DNA from: Candidatus Heteroruminococcus faecigallinarum | Lineage (GTDB): Bacteria; Bacillota; Clostridia; Oscillospirales; Ruminococcaceae | Direction of reading: 5' to 3' | NCBI GenBank assembly: GCA_904387055.1 | Contig: CAJFKV010000004.1 | Span: 1 to 64,000 of the forward strand | DNA: 64,000 bases | Shown: in pieces, positions 25,885 to 33,458 of the stretch | Numbering within the stretch: the stretch's first letter is position 1 | How the letters are laid out: each line of letters starts with the position of its first letter | Program-made: the position numbers and the translations under genes | Notes under the pieces: generated by a model | Databases searched by the model: none | Seen by the model: only the letters and a program-made list of their open reading frames with translations | Told to the model about the DNA's origin: nothing

Positions 25885-26537
25885 CGGTGCGGATCGGTTA
25901 TGAAAAAACCGGGCGGGCCAAGTATATCTCCCATCTGGACATGACCCGCTGCATGAGCCGGGCCCTGGCCCGGTCGGGGCTGCCGGTGTGGTATACCCAG
26001 GGGTTCAACCCCCACATTTATATGACCTTTGCCCTGCCCCTCTCTTTGGGGGTGGAGAGCCGGGCGGAGACGATGGACTTCCGCCTGGAGGAGGAGCTTC
26101 CCTTTGACCAGGTGGCCGCCCGCCTGAACGCCTGTCTGCCGGAGGGAATCCGGGTGCTGTGGGCAGGGGAGCCGGTGGAGAAGCCGGAGGCCATCGCCTG
26201 GGCGGAGTATGCCGTCCGCCTCACCTACGACGGAGGGGAGGCCGGCGAGATGGGCAAGGCCCTTCAGGCCCTCTGGGACCGCCCCTCCATCCTGGTGATG
26301 AAGCATACCAAGAAGGGGCCGAAGGAGACCGACATCCGCCCCCATATCCGCCTGCTGGACTGGAAGGGGGAGGGGACGGTCCTCTCCTTCCGGCTGCGGA
26401 CGGCTGCCGGCCCCGCGCTGACCGTCAACCCCAGCCTGCTGCTGGACCGGCTGTTTGAGGAGAGCGGCCGCCGGGCCGACCAGGTGGGCCTCTGCCGCAC
26501 CGGGGTGTTTACCGGCGAGGGGAAGGAATTCCGGTAA
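25881..26537 (+). CDS. TIGR03936 / DUF2344 radical SAM-associated protein
   Basis: A 218-residue protein beginning MTVRIGYEKTGRAKYISHLDMTRCMSRALARSGLPVWYTQGFNPHIYMTFALPLSLGVESRAETMDF, the DUF2344 signature. It is always paired or fused with the TIGR03960 radical SAM protein, and here it is coupled to it by ATGA overlap, so it is likely its partner or a modified substrate adaptor. No catalytic residues are evident. The ORF-track start 25656 is inside the upstream gene. Confidence 0.88.
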   Translation: MTVRIGYEKTGRAKYISHLDMTRCMSRALARSGLPVWYTQGFNPHIYMTFALPLSLGVESRAETMDFRLEEELPFDQVAARLNACLPEGIRVLWAGEPVEKPEAIAWAEYAVRLTYDGGEAGEMGKALQALWDRPSILVMKHTKKGPKETDIRPHIRLLDWKGEGTVLSFRLRTAAGPALTVNPSLLLDRLFEESGRRADQVGLCRTGVFTGEGKEFR

Positions 26538-26564
26538 AAAGTGAAAATTTGAGGCGGAATTTTC

Positions 26565-26593
26565 TTGCAATCTGCCGGGGGTTGTGGTATGAT
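26565..26593 (+). promoter_or_regulatory. SigA-type promoter of rplS
   Basis: TTGCAA, 17-bp spacer, TATGAT, followed by a leader of about 130 nt before the rplS start codon. Confidence 0.8.
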
Positions 26594-26599
26594 AATACA

Positions 26600-26731
26600 G
26601 CATGAGTACTGCGCCCTTTTGTGGACGCAGGGTTTGATGCCGGCGGAGCTTTTCTGCCGGACACCAAAACGAATGGTCCGCTGCCGTTTGTACGGGTATG
26701 AACATTCGGAGATTTAAGGAGGATAAACAAC
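26600..26731 (+). promoter_or_regulatory. Structured 5' leader of rplS (candidate L19 leader)
   Basis: The leader holds successive hairpins: CTGCG...CGCAG (26609-26630), CCGGC...GCCGG (26640-26660) and an outer GAATG...CATTC (26671-26707) enclosing CCGT...ACGG. Autogenous L19 leaders are known in Firmicutes. Whether this one belongs to that RNA family needs a covariance search. Confidence 0.5.
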
Positions 26732-27076
26732 ATGGATGCTCTGAAGCTGATCGCCAGCGACTGCCTCAAGGCCAATGTTCCCCAGGTGAACGTGGGCGAC
26801 ACCGTCCGCGTCAACGTGTGGATCAAGGAAGGAGACCGCAAGCGGATCCAGGCCTTTGAGGGAACCGTCATTGCCAAGAAGCATGGCGGTATCACCGAGA
26901 CCTTTACCGTCCGCCGCGTGGCCCATGGCTGCGGCGTGGAGAGGGTCTTCCCCCTTCATTCGCCCAACATCGACTCTGTGGAACTGATCCGTTCCGGCGC
27001 GGTTCGCAGAGGCAAGCTCTACTACCTGCGCAACCGGGTGGGCAAGGCCGCCAAGGTCAAGAGCTCGATTCGCTAA
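26732..27076 (+). CDS. rplS: 50S ribosomal protein L19
   Basis: A 114-residue ribosomal protein with the L19 signatures VGDTVRVNVWIKEGDRKRIQAFEGTVIAKKHGGITETFTVRRVAHGCGVERVFPLHSPNI and VRRGKLYYLRNRVGKAAKVKS. It sits at the 30S-50S interface. AAGGAGG precedes ATG 26732. The gene begins the rplS-lepB-rbgA-rnhB order also found in Bacillus, with signal peptidase genes in between. It has its own promoter and is followed by a terminator. Confidence 0.98.
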   Translation: MDALKLIASDCLKANVPQVNVGDTVRVNVWIKEGDRKRIQAFEGTVIAKKHGGITETFTVRRVAHGCGVERVFPLHSPNIDSVELIRSGAVRRGKLYYLRNRVGKAAKVKSSIR

Positions 27077-27091
27077 CTGAAGAGGCGCTGC

Positions 27092-27125
27092 AGAAAGGGA
27101 CTGGTAAGGTCCCTTTCTGTTTATT
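27092..27125 (+). terminator. Intrinsic terminator after rplS
   Basis: AGAAAGGGA and TCCCTTTCT pair around a 9-base loop, followed by GTTTATTTT. Confidence 0.85.
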
Positions 27126-27158
27126 TTCCGGCGTTTTTGCCCCAAGGAGGTAACGGTT

Positions 27159-27710
27159 ATGGAAGACAGGCAACAGGAGGAGCGATTTTCGGCCCGGGAA
27201 GAAGGGATGGAGTGGCTGGAGACCATCGCCCTGGCGGCGGTGGCGGTGGTGCTCATCTTCACTTTTTTGCTGCGCACCGCCACCGTGTCGGGAAGCTCCA
27301 TGGTCCCCACCCTCTCCGATGGGGACCGGCTGATCATCTCCGATCTGTTCTACCAGCCCCAGCAGGGGGATATTGTGGTGGTGGCCCCCGGCATCTATGA
27401 GGACCATCCCCTTATCAAGCGGGTAATCGCCACCGAGGGGCAGACAGTGGACATCAATTTTGACACCGGCGCCGTGACGGTGGATGGGGTAACCCTGGAG
27501 GAACCCTACATCAACGAGCCCACCCATCTGTCCGAAGGGGTGGAATTCCCGGTAACCGTGCCGGAAAACTGCATCTTTGTCATGGGGGACAACCGGAACA
27601 ATTCCAAAGACAGCCGGGACCCTTCGGTGGGGATGGTAGACGTTCGATATGTGGTGGGCCGGGAGCTGCTGCGGATCTTCCCGCTTGGCGACTTCGGCCT
27701 GGTGGAGTAA
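27159..27710 (+). CDS. lepB: Type I signal peptidase (first of a tandem pair)
   Basis: A 183-residue membrane-anchored serine protease that removes signal peptides at the outer face of the membrane. One N-terminal anchor (LETIALAAVAVVLIFTFLL) is followed by the catalytic serine in VSGSSMVPTLSDGD, the catalytic lysine in PLIKRVIATEG and box E MGDNRNNSKDSRDPSVG. AAGGAGG precedes the ATG. It lies 11 bp before a second, similar signal peptidase, pointing to tandem duplication. Active-site residues are all present. Confidence 0.95.
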   Translation: MEDRQQEERFSAREEGMEWLETIALAAVAVVLIFTFLLRTATVSGSSMVPTLSDGDRLIISDLFYQPQQGDIVVVAPGIYEDHPLIKRVIATEGQTVDINFDTGAVTVDGVTLEEPYINEPTHLSEGVEFPVTVPENCIFVMGDNRNNSKDSRDPSVGMVDVRYVVGRELLRIFPLGDFGLVE

Positions 27711-27721
27711 AGGAGGACCAC

Positions 27722-28291
27722 ATGGAAAATCAAAAGACAAACCGGCCGGCGGCCCTAGAACTGCTGGACTGGGTTCGTTCCCTGGCGGTGGCGGCGGTGG
27801 CGGTGGTGCTGCTCTTTACCTTTGTGGGCCGTACCCACACCGTCTCGGGACCGTCCATGCTGCCCAATTTTCACGACGGGGACCTGCTTGTGGGGTCTCA
27901 TCTGTTTTACGATCCCCAGCCGGGGGACGTGGTGTTTCTGGACCCGGACCCCGGCAGCGGGAAGGGGATTGCCTACATCAAGCGGGTGATCGCCGTGGAG
28001 GGCCAGACGGTGGACATCGACTTTACCACCGGCGAGGTAACGGTGGACGGGCAGGTGCTGGACGAGCCCTATATCAACGAGCCCACCTATACCGACGAGG
28101 GGGTCCAGTTCCCGGTAACCGTGCCGGAAAACTGCGTCTTTGTCCTGGGGGACAACCGGAATAACTCCACGGACAGCCGCCATCCGGACGTGGGCATGGT
28201 GGACAAGCGGCAGGTGATCGGCAAGGGGCTGGTGCGGCTGCTGCCCTTGGGCGATTTTGGGCTGATCCGGTCGGCCCGGTATGACGGATAG
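27722..28291 (+). CDS. lepB: Type I signal peptidase (second of a tandem pair)
   Basis: A 189-residue paralogue of the preceding gene, with an anchor (WVRSLAVAAVAVVLLFTFV), the serine in VSGPSMLPNFHDGD, the lysine in AYIKRVIAVEG and box E LGDNRNNSTDSRHPDVG. It differs from the first copy around the substrate-binding region (GSHLFYDPQPGDVVFLDPDPGSGKG against SDLFYQPQQGDIVVVAPGIYED), so the pair may have different substrate preferences. AAGGAGG precedes the ATG. It is in the same operon, 12 bp before rbgA. Confidence 0.95.
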   Translation: MENQKTNRPAALELLDWVRSLAVAAVAVVLLFTFVGRTHTVSGPSMLPNFHDGDLLVGSHLFYDPQPGDVVFLDPDPGSGKGIAYIKRVIAVEGQTVDIDFTTGEVTVDGQVLDEPYINEPTYTDEGVQFPVTVPENCVFVLGDNRNNSTDSRHPDVGMVDKRQVIGKGLVRLLPLGDFGLIRSARYDG

Positions 28292-28303
28292 GAGGTAAAG
28301 CCC

Positions 28304-29200
28304 ATGAGCGACCTGGTGTCGATCCAGTGGTTCCCCGGCCATATGGCCAAGACCCGCCGCCTGATGCGGGAGAGCGTGCGGCTGGTGGATCTGGTGGTGG
28401 AGTTGACCGACGCCCGCATCCCCCAGAGCAGCCGGAACCCGGAGCTTTCTGCCATTGTGGGGAAGAAAGCCCGGATCGTCCTGCTCAACAAGGCCGACTC
28501 GGCCGACCCGGAGGCCACTGCCCGCTGGTGCAGCTACTACAAGGCCCTCGGCATTCCCGCCCTGGCCACCGACTGCCGCACCGGCAAGGGCCTGGGGGGA
28601 TTCCTTCCCCTGGTAAAAGAGACCCTGGCCGACAAGATGGCCCAGTGGGAGAAGAAGGGGATGGGGGGACGCCCCATCCGGATGATGATCGTGGGAATCC
28701 CCAACGTGGGGAAGTCCTCCCTCATCAACCGCCTTTCCGGCCGCCGCAGCGCCAAGGTGGAGGACCGCCCCGGCGTAACCCGCGGCAAGCAGTGGGTGAC
28801 CCTGGACAGCGGCCTGGAGCTGCTGGACATGCCCGGCGTCCTGTGGCCCAAGTTTGAGGACAAGCAGGTGGGGGAATACCTGGCCTTTACCGGGGCGGTG
28901 AAGGACGACATCCTGGATGTGGAGACACTGGCCGCCCGCCTGGCCCAGGTGCTGGCCCAGCGGTACCCCCGGCTGCTCCAGGAGCGGTATAAGCTCACCG
29001 AGGAGATGCTGGCCCTGGAGGAAGGGTACGACCTGCTGGAGGCCATCGGCCGCAAGCGGGGGATGCTCATTGCCGGCGGGGAGGTGAACCTGGAGCGGGC
29101 GGCAGTCATGCTGCTGGACGAGTTCCGGGGAGGGAAGATCGGCCGGATTACCCTGGAGGCGCCTCCCCGGGAACCGGGAAGGGAGGCCCCTGCCCAATGA
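28304..29200 (+). CDS. rbgA: Ribosome biogenesis GTPase RbgA/YlqF
   Basis: A 298-residue circularly permuted GTPase needed for late 50S assembly. Motif order is permuted: G4 (LLNKADSAD) precedes G1 (IVGIPNVGKSSLINRL) and G3 (LDMPGVLWP). The start IQWFPGHMAKTRRLM is diagnostic of YlqF. A C-terminal RNA-binding helical domain follows. GGAGG precedes the ATG, and it overlaps rnhB by 4 bp. Confidence 0.96.
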   Translation: MSDLVSIQWFPGHMAKTRRLMRESVRLVDLVVELTDARIPQSSRNPELSAIVGKKARIVLLNKADSADPEATARWCSYYKALGIPALATDCRTGKGLGGFLPLVKETLADKMAQWEKKGMGGRPIRMMIVGIPNVGKSSLINRLSGRRSAKVEDRPGVTRGKQWVTLDSGLELLDMPGVLWPKFEDKQVGEYLAFTGAVKDDILDVETLAARLAQVLAQRYPRLLQERYKLTEEMLALEEGYDLLEAIGRKRGMLIAGGEVNLERAAVMLLDEFRGGKIGRITLEAPPREPGREAPAQ

Positions 29201-29814
29201 CCATCTATGCCTTTGACCAGGGCCTGCGGGAGCGGGGGTTCGATCCCCTTTGCGGGGTGGACGAGGCCGGCCGCGGCCCGTTGGCGGGGCCGGTGTTTGC
29301 GGCGGCGGTGATCCTCCCGCCGGACTTTGCCTCCCAGTGGCTGAACGATTCCAAAAAGGTGACCCCCCGGCGGCGGGAGCTCCTCTACGACCAGATCACC
29401 GGCGCCGCCCGGTGGGCGGTGGCCAGCGCCAGCGAGGAGGAGATCGACCGTCTGAACATCCTTCAGGCCACCTTCCTGGCCATGGAGCGGGCCTGGGACC
29501 GGCTCTGCCGGGATGGGGAGCGGCCCCCGGTTCTCACCCTGGTGGACGGCAACCGTCTGCCGCCCCATCTGGGCCAGGCCCGGACGCTGGTGGGCGGGGA
29601 TGGGGTTTCCGCCTCGGTGGCCGCCGCCTCCATCCTGGCGAAGGTAACCCGGGACCGGTATATGCTCCGTCTGGCGGAGGAATACCCCCAGTACGCCTTT
29701 GAACAGCACAAGGGATACGGCACCAAGCTCCACTACGAGCGGCTGGCCCAGTACGGCCCCAGCCCCGTCCATCGCCGCTCCTTTTTAAAGAAGTGGCTGG
29801 AGGAACAGGGGTGA
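29197..29814 (+). CDS. rnhB: Ribonuclease HII
   Basis: A 205-residue enzyme that cleaves RNA in RNA-DNA hybrids and removes misincorporated ribonucleotides. The catalytic DEAGRGPLAGPV motif, the LTLVDGNRLPP aspartate and AASILAKVTRDRYM with its aspartate are all present. It starts within the rbgA stop (ATGA) and its stop overlaps the yraN GTG start. The rbgA-rnhB order is conserved in Firmicutes. Confidence 0.96.
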   Translation: MTIYAFDQGLRERGFDPLCGVDEAGRGPLAGPVFAAAVILPPDFASQWLNDSKKVTPRRRELLYDQITGAARWAVASASEEEIDRLNILQATFLAMERAWDRLCRDGERPPVLTLVDGNRLPPHLGQARTLVGGDGVSASVAAASILAKVTRDRYMLRLAEEYPQYAFEQHKGYGTKLHYERLAQYGPSPVHRRSFLKKWLEEQG

Positions 29815-30176
29815 CCCGGGGGGAGACCGGCGCCGCCGGGGAAGAATTTGCCGCCCGGTATCTGGAGAAGCAAGGATATTCCCTTCTTGCCCGCAACTAC
29901 CGCAGCCCCTATGGGGAGGTGGACATCATTGCCCGGCAGGGGGAATATCTTGTCTTTGTGGAGGTGCGCACCCGGGGAAAACGCAGCCTCCTGACCCCGG
30001 CGGAGACGGTGGACCCATCCAAACAGAAGCGGATCATCGCCACCGCCTACCACTATCTGGAGAGCCATCCCCTTTCCCTCCAGCCCCGGTTCGACCTGGT
30101 GGCGGTGGACAGTTCCCGGCTGCCCTGGAGGATCTCCCACCTGGAAGGAGCGTTTGACGCCAGTGCCTATTGTTGA
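29811..30176 (+). CDS. yraN: YraN/UPF0102-family nuclease-like protein
   Basis: A 121-residue protein with a PD-(D/E)xK-type core: GEEFAARYLEKQGYSLLARNYRSPYGEVDIIARQGEYLVFVEVRTR. GTG 29811 is chosen since GGAGG lies 7 nt upstream, and it overlaps the rnhB stop; GTG 29793 is the alternative. UPF0102 proteins usually follow rnhB. The biological role (recombination or DNA repair) is not settled in the family. Confidence 0.88.
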   Translation: MTRGETGAAGEEFAARYLEKQGYSLLARNYRSPYGEVDIIARQGEYLVFVEVRTRGKRSLLTPAETVDPSKQKRIIATAYHYLESHPLSLQPRFDLVAVDSSRLPWRISHLEGAFDASAYC

Positions 30177-31092
30177 CCTTCACTGCGACACCCTCACCGT
30201 CTGCCAGGAGGCGGGGGTGGACCTGACCTGCGGCCAGACCCAGCTCTCCCTGGACCAGATCGACCGGGGGGAGGGCTGGTGCCAGGCCTTTGCTGTCTTT
30301 ATTCCCGACGAATACCGGGGACAGGCGGCGGTGGACTATTTCTGCCGGAACCTGGCCTACTTCCGCCGGCAGCTGGAGAAGTTTCCCGGCCGGCTGGTCC
30401 AGGTGACCACCGCCGCCCAGATCCGGTCGGCCCTGGAGGCTGGGAAGGCGGCGGCCCTCCTGACGGTGGAAGGGGGCTGTGTCCTGGAAGGGAAGGAAGA
30501 GCGGATTCCCTGGCTGGCGGAGGAGGGGGTCCGGATGCTGACCCTCACCTGGAACGGCGCCAACGAGCTGGCCGGCGGAGTGAGGGAGGACACCGGCCTT
30601 ACCGAGTTCGGCCGGGCCGCCGTCCCCCTTCTGGAGGACAGCGGGATCGTGGTGGACCTGTCCCACCTGGGGGACAAGGCCTTTGACCAGGTGATGGAGA
30701 TCCTTCGCCGTCCCCCGGTGGCCAGCCACTCCAACAGCCGGACCATCTGCCCCCACCGCCGGAACCTGACCGACCGGCAGTTCTGCCAGATTGTCCGGCG
30801 GGGCGGGCTGGTGGGGCTCAACTTCTTTGTCCGCTTCCTGGGGGAGGACCCGGCGGCGGTGGACCTGAAAACCCTCTGCCGCCACATCCGGCACTTTGTC
30901 CAGCTGGGCGGGGAGGACCACCTGGCCCTGGGGTCGGATTTTGATGGGGCGGATATGCCTCCGTGCCTTTCCCAGGCCGAAAAGCTTGCGCATCTGGGCG
31001 AGGGTATGCTAGAATTGGGGATAAGCCGCCAGCTGGCGGAGAAAATCCTGTGGAAGAACGCCTGCTGTTTCTTTGAGCGGTACGGCCTTTGA
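30163..31092 (+). CDS. Membrane dipeptidase family (M19) protein
   Basis: A 309-residue zinc peptidase of the renal-dipeptidase-like family. Motifs are the early IVDLHCDTL (HxD), the bridging glutamate in LLTVEGGCVLEG, and later VVDLSHLGDKAF and PVASHSNSRTICPHRRNLTD with metal-binding histidines. It cleaves dipeptides, possibly including D-amino-acid ones. AAGGAG lies 12 nt before GTG 30163 and 3 nt before TTG 30154; GTG 30163 is preferred, but this start is not certain. It overlaps the yraN end by 14 bp and stays in the same operon. Confidence 0.88.
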   Translation: MPIVDLHCDTLTVCQEAGVDLTCGQTQLSLDQIDRGEGWCQAFAVFIPDEYRGQAAVDYFCRNLAYFRRQLEKFPGRLVQVTTAAQIRSALEAGKAAALLTVEGGCVLEGKEERIPWLAEEGVRMLTLTWNGANELAGGVREDTGLTEFGRAAVPLLEDSGIVVDLSHLGDKAFDQVMEILRRPPVASHSNSRTICPHRRNLTDRQFCQIVRRGGLVGLNFFVRFLGEDPAAVDLKTLCRHIRHFVQLGGEDHLALGSDFDGADMPPCLSQAEKLAHLGEGMLELGISRQLAEKILWKNACCFFERYGL

Positions 31093-31119
31093 GGGACGGA
31101 ACAGAAAAGAGGTTGTCCT

Positions 31120-32580
31120 ATGGAGTATCAAAGCACGCGGAACCGGTCGGTTCGTTTGTCGTCTGCCCAAGCCATTGTGGAGGGAATCTCCCGGGACGGG
31201 GGGCTGTTTGTCCCCACGTCGATCCCTCAGGTGGACCGGGAGTTCCTGGAAAAGCTGGGGAAGATGGACTACATCGGCCGGGCCAAGGAAGTACTGGCCC
31301 TGTATTTGACCGATTTTACCCCCGGCGAGCTGGACGCCTGTGTCCGGGGAGCCTATGGGGAGGGGCGTTTTTCCCATCCCAAGGTGGCGCCGGTGGTGAA
31401 GGCCGGCAAGGGCGGCCCCTGGATGCTGGAGCTGTGGCACGGCCCCACCTGCGCCTTTAAGGATATGGCCCTCCAGCTGCTGCCCCGGCTGATGACCACC
31501 GCCGCCGCCAAGCTGGGGGACCGGCATACCATCGCCGTCCTCACCGCCACCTCCGGGGATACGGGCAAAGCGGCCCTGGAGGGGTTCCGGGATGTGCCGG
31601 GTACCAAGGTGCTGGTTTTCTACCCCCAGGATGGGGTGAGCCCCATGCAGAAGCGGCAGATGGCGACCCAGCAGGGGGAGAACGTAGGGGTATTTGGCAT
31701 TGAGGGGAACTTTGACGCGGCCCAAAGCGGGGTCAAGGCCATCTTTGGGGACCGGGCCTTTGCCGAGGAGCTGGAGAAGGAGGGCATCCGCCTCTCCAGT
31801 GCCAACTCCATCAACTGGGGGCGCCTGGTCCCGCAGATTGTCTACTACGTGAGTGCCTACTGCGACCTGGTGGCCGGAGGGCTCCCCATGGGGGAACGGG
31901 TGGACGTGGCAGTGCCCACCGGGAACTTTGGCGACATTCTGGCCGCCTATTACGCCAGAGAGATGGGGGTGCCCCTGGGGCGGCTGATCTGTGCCTCCAA
32001 CCGGAACCGGGTTCTGACCGACTTTTTCCAGACCGGCCGCTACGACCGGAACCGTCCCTTCTACACCACCGATTCCCCGTCGATGGATATCCTCATCTCT
32101 TCCAACCTGGAGCGGCTGCTCTTCCATCTCACCGGCGGCGACGACCAGGCGGTGGCCGGATGGATGGCCCAGCTGTCCGCCCAGGGGTGGTACCAGGTGC
32201 CGGAGCCCCTGCGGGAGAAGGCGGCGGAGATCTTCGGGGCCGGCTCCTGCGGCGACGAGGAAGCCCGGGCGACCATCGGCCGCCTCTACCGGGAGGAGGG
32301 GTATCTGGCCGATCCCCACACCGCGGTGGCGGCTTCCCTGGCAGGTCCTGGGACGCTGGTGGTTTCCACCGCCAGCCCCTACAAATTCCCTGCCTGTGTT
32401 CTGGAGGCCCTGGGGCAGGTTCCCGCCGGGGAGGATTTTGACCAGCTGGACCAGCTGTCCAGGGTCACCGGCACGCCGGTTCCTGCCCCGCTGGCGGACC
32501 TTCGCAGCCGGGAGGTCCGGTTCCGGGAGAGCTGCGACCCCGCCGCCATGCTCCAGGCGGTGCGGCAGGGGTTGGCGTAG
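31120..32580 (+). CDS. thrC: Threonine synthase
   Basis: A 486-residue PLP enzyme converting O-phosphohomoserine to threonine. The PLP lysine is in WHGPTCAFKDMALQLLP, the phosphate loop is TATSGDTGKAALEGF and the N-terminal YQSTRNRSVRLSSAQAIVEGISRDGGLFVP is that of the long thrC class. The gene lies 27 bp after the dipeptidase gene. No hom or thrB is nearby, so the rest of the pathway is encoded elsewhere. Length is typical for the class. Confidence 0.95.
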   Translation: MEYQSTRNRSVRLSSAQAIVEGISRDGGLFVPTSIPQVDREFLEKLGKMDYIGRAKEVLALYLTDFTPGELDACVRGAYGEGRFSHPKVAPVVKAGKGGPWMLELWHGPTCAFKDMALQLLPRLMTTAAAKLGDRHTIAVLTATSGDTGKAALEGFRDVPGTKVLVFYPQDGVSPMQKRQMATQQGENVGVFGIEGNFDAAQSGVKAIFGDRAFAEELEKEGIRLSSANSINWGRLVPQIVYYVSAYCDLVAGGLPMGERVDVAVPTGNFGDILAAYYAREMGVPLGRLICASNRNRVLTDFFQTGRYDRNRPFYTTDSPSMDILISSNLERLLFHLTGGDDQAVAGWMAQLSAQGWYQVPEPLREKAAEIFGAGSCGDEEARATIGRLYREEGYLADPHTAVAASLAGPGTLVVSTASPYKFPACVLEALGQVPAGEDFDQLDQLSRVTGTPVPAPLADLRSREVRFRESCDPAAMLQAVRQGLA

Positions 32581-32672
32581 GCGTGTTCATCATCTGTTTC
32601 CTTTCCGTTCGGAAGGGGTTCATAGGTATGTGAGAGAATCAACAAGGCGGCACCATAGGAAAGAGGTAATTC

Positions 32673-33383
32673 ATGTCCCTGTACGTAATCGGCGACCTGC
32701 ATCTGTCTCTGGGCAGCAACAAGCCTATGGATATCTTCGGCGGATGGCACAACTATCTGGAGAAGCTGGAGGAGAACTGGCGGCGGCTGGTTCGCCCGGA
32801 GGATGGGATTGTGCTGGCCGGGGACAGCTCCTGGGGGATGACCCTGGAGGAGAGCCTGCGGGACTTTCAGTATTTGCAGGGGTTGCCGGGCCGCAAGTAC
32901 CTCATCAAGGGAAATCACGACTACTGGTGGGGCAGCGCCCGGAAGATGCAGCTTTTTTTTGAGGAGAACGGTTTAGACAGCCTGAAAATACTCCATAATA
33001 ACTGCGCCGAGGAAGAGGGCCTGATCCTGTGCGGTACGCGGGGCTGGCTTTTTGAGAACGGCGCGGCTTTCGACCAGAAGATCGTCAACCGGGAGGCGGG
33101 GCGGTTGGAAATGTCCCTCAAGGCTTCCCAGGGTATGGAGGGGGAACGGGTGGTGTTTCTCCACTACCCGCCCCTCTTTGGCGACCAGGTGCTGCCGGAG
33201 TTTATCGACCTCATGGAGGAGTGGAAGGTTCGCCGGTGCTACTACGGCCACCTCCACGGCAATGCCTGCCGGATAGCCTTCAACGGCTCCTACCGGGGCA
33301 TCCAGTTCCAGCTGGTTTCGGCCGATGGGCTGGGCTTTTGTCCCCTGCTGGTGCCTGCTGGAAAGAGCGGGGGAAATCGGTAA
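32673..33383 (+). CDS. Calcineurin-like metallophosphoesterase
   Basis: A 236-residue two-metal phosphoesterase with all family motifs in order: IGDLHLSLG, VLAGDSSWGMTLEE, LIKGNHDYWWG, VVFLHYPPLFG and CYYGHLHGNA. These bind two divalent metals. The substrate cannot be deduced. AAAGAGGTAA precedes the ATG. It is separated from thrC by 92 bp. Confidence 0.9.
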   Translation: MSLYVIGDLHLSLGSNKPMDIFGGWHNYLEKLEENWRRLVRPEDGIVLAGDSSWGMTLEESLRDFQYLQGLPGRKYLIKGNHDYWWGSARKMQLFFEENGLDSLKILHNNCAEEEGLILCGTRGWLFENGAAFDQKIVNREAGRLEMSLKASQGMEGERVVFLHYPPLFGDQVLPEFIDLMEEWKVRRCYYGHLHGNACRIAFNGSYRGIQFQLVSADGLGFCPLLVPAGKSGGNR

Positions 33384-33410
33384 AAAAAAGTGGCATTTTA
33401 TCGACCAGTA

Positions 33411-33419
33411 TGCTATACT
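33411..33419 (+). promoter_or_regulatory. Extended -10 promoter of tig
   Basis: TGCTATACT is an extended -10 element about 40 bp before the tig start codon. The -35 region (TGGCAT at 17 bp) is weak. Confidence 0.55.
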
Positions 33420-33458
33420 TAATAAGATACCATGTTGTGTAATTTAGGAGGAAATGAA

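Noticed and set aside
30154-30165. TTG 30154 as the dipeptidase start
   Set aside because: It lies only 3 nt after the Shine-Dalgarno; GTG 30163 gives a more typical start, though the spacing of 12 nt keeps some doubt.
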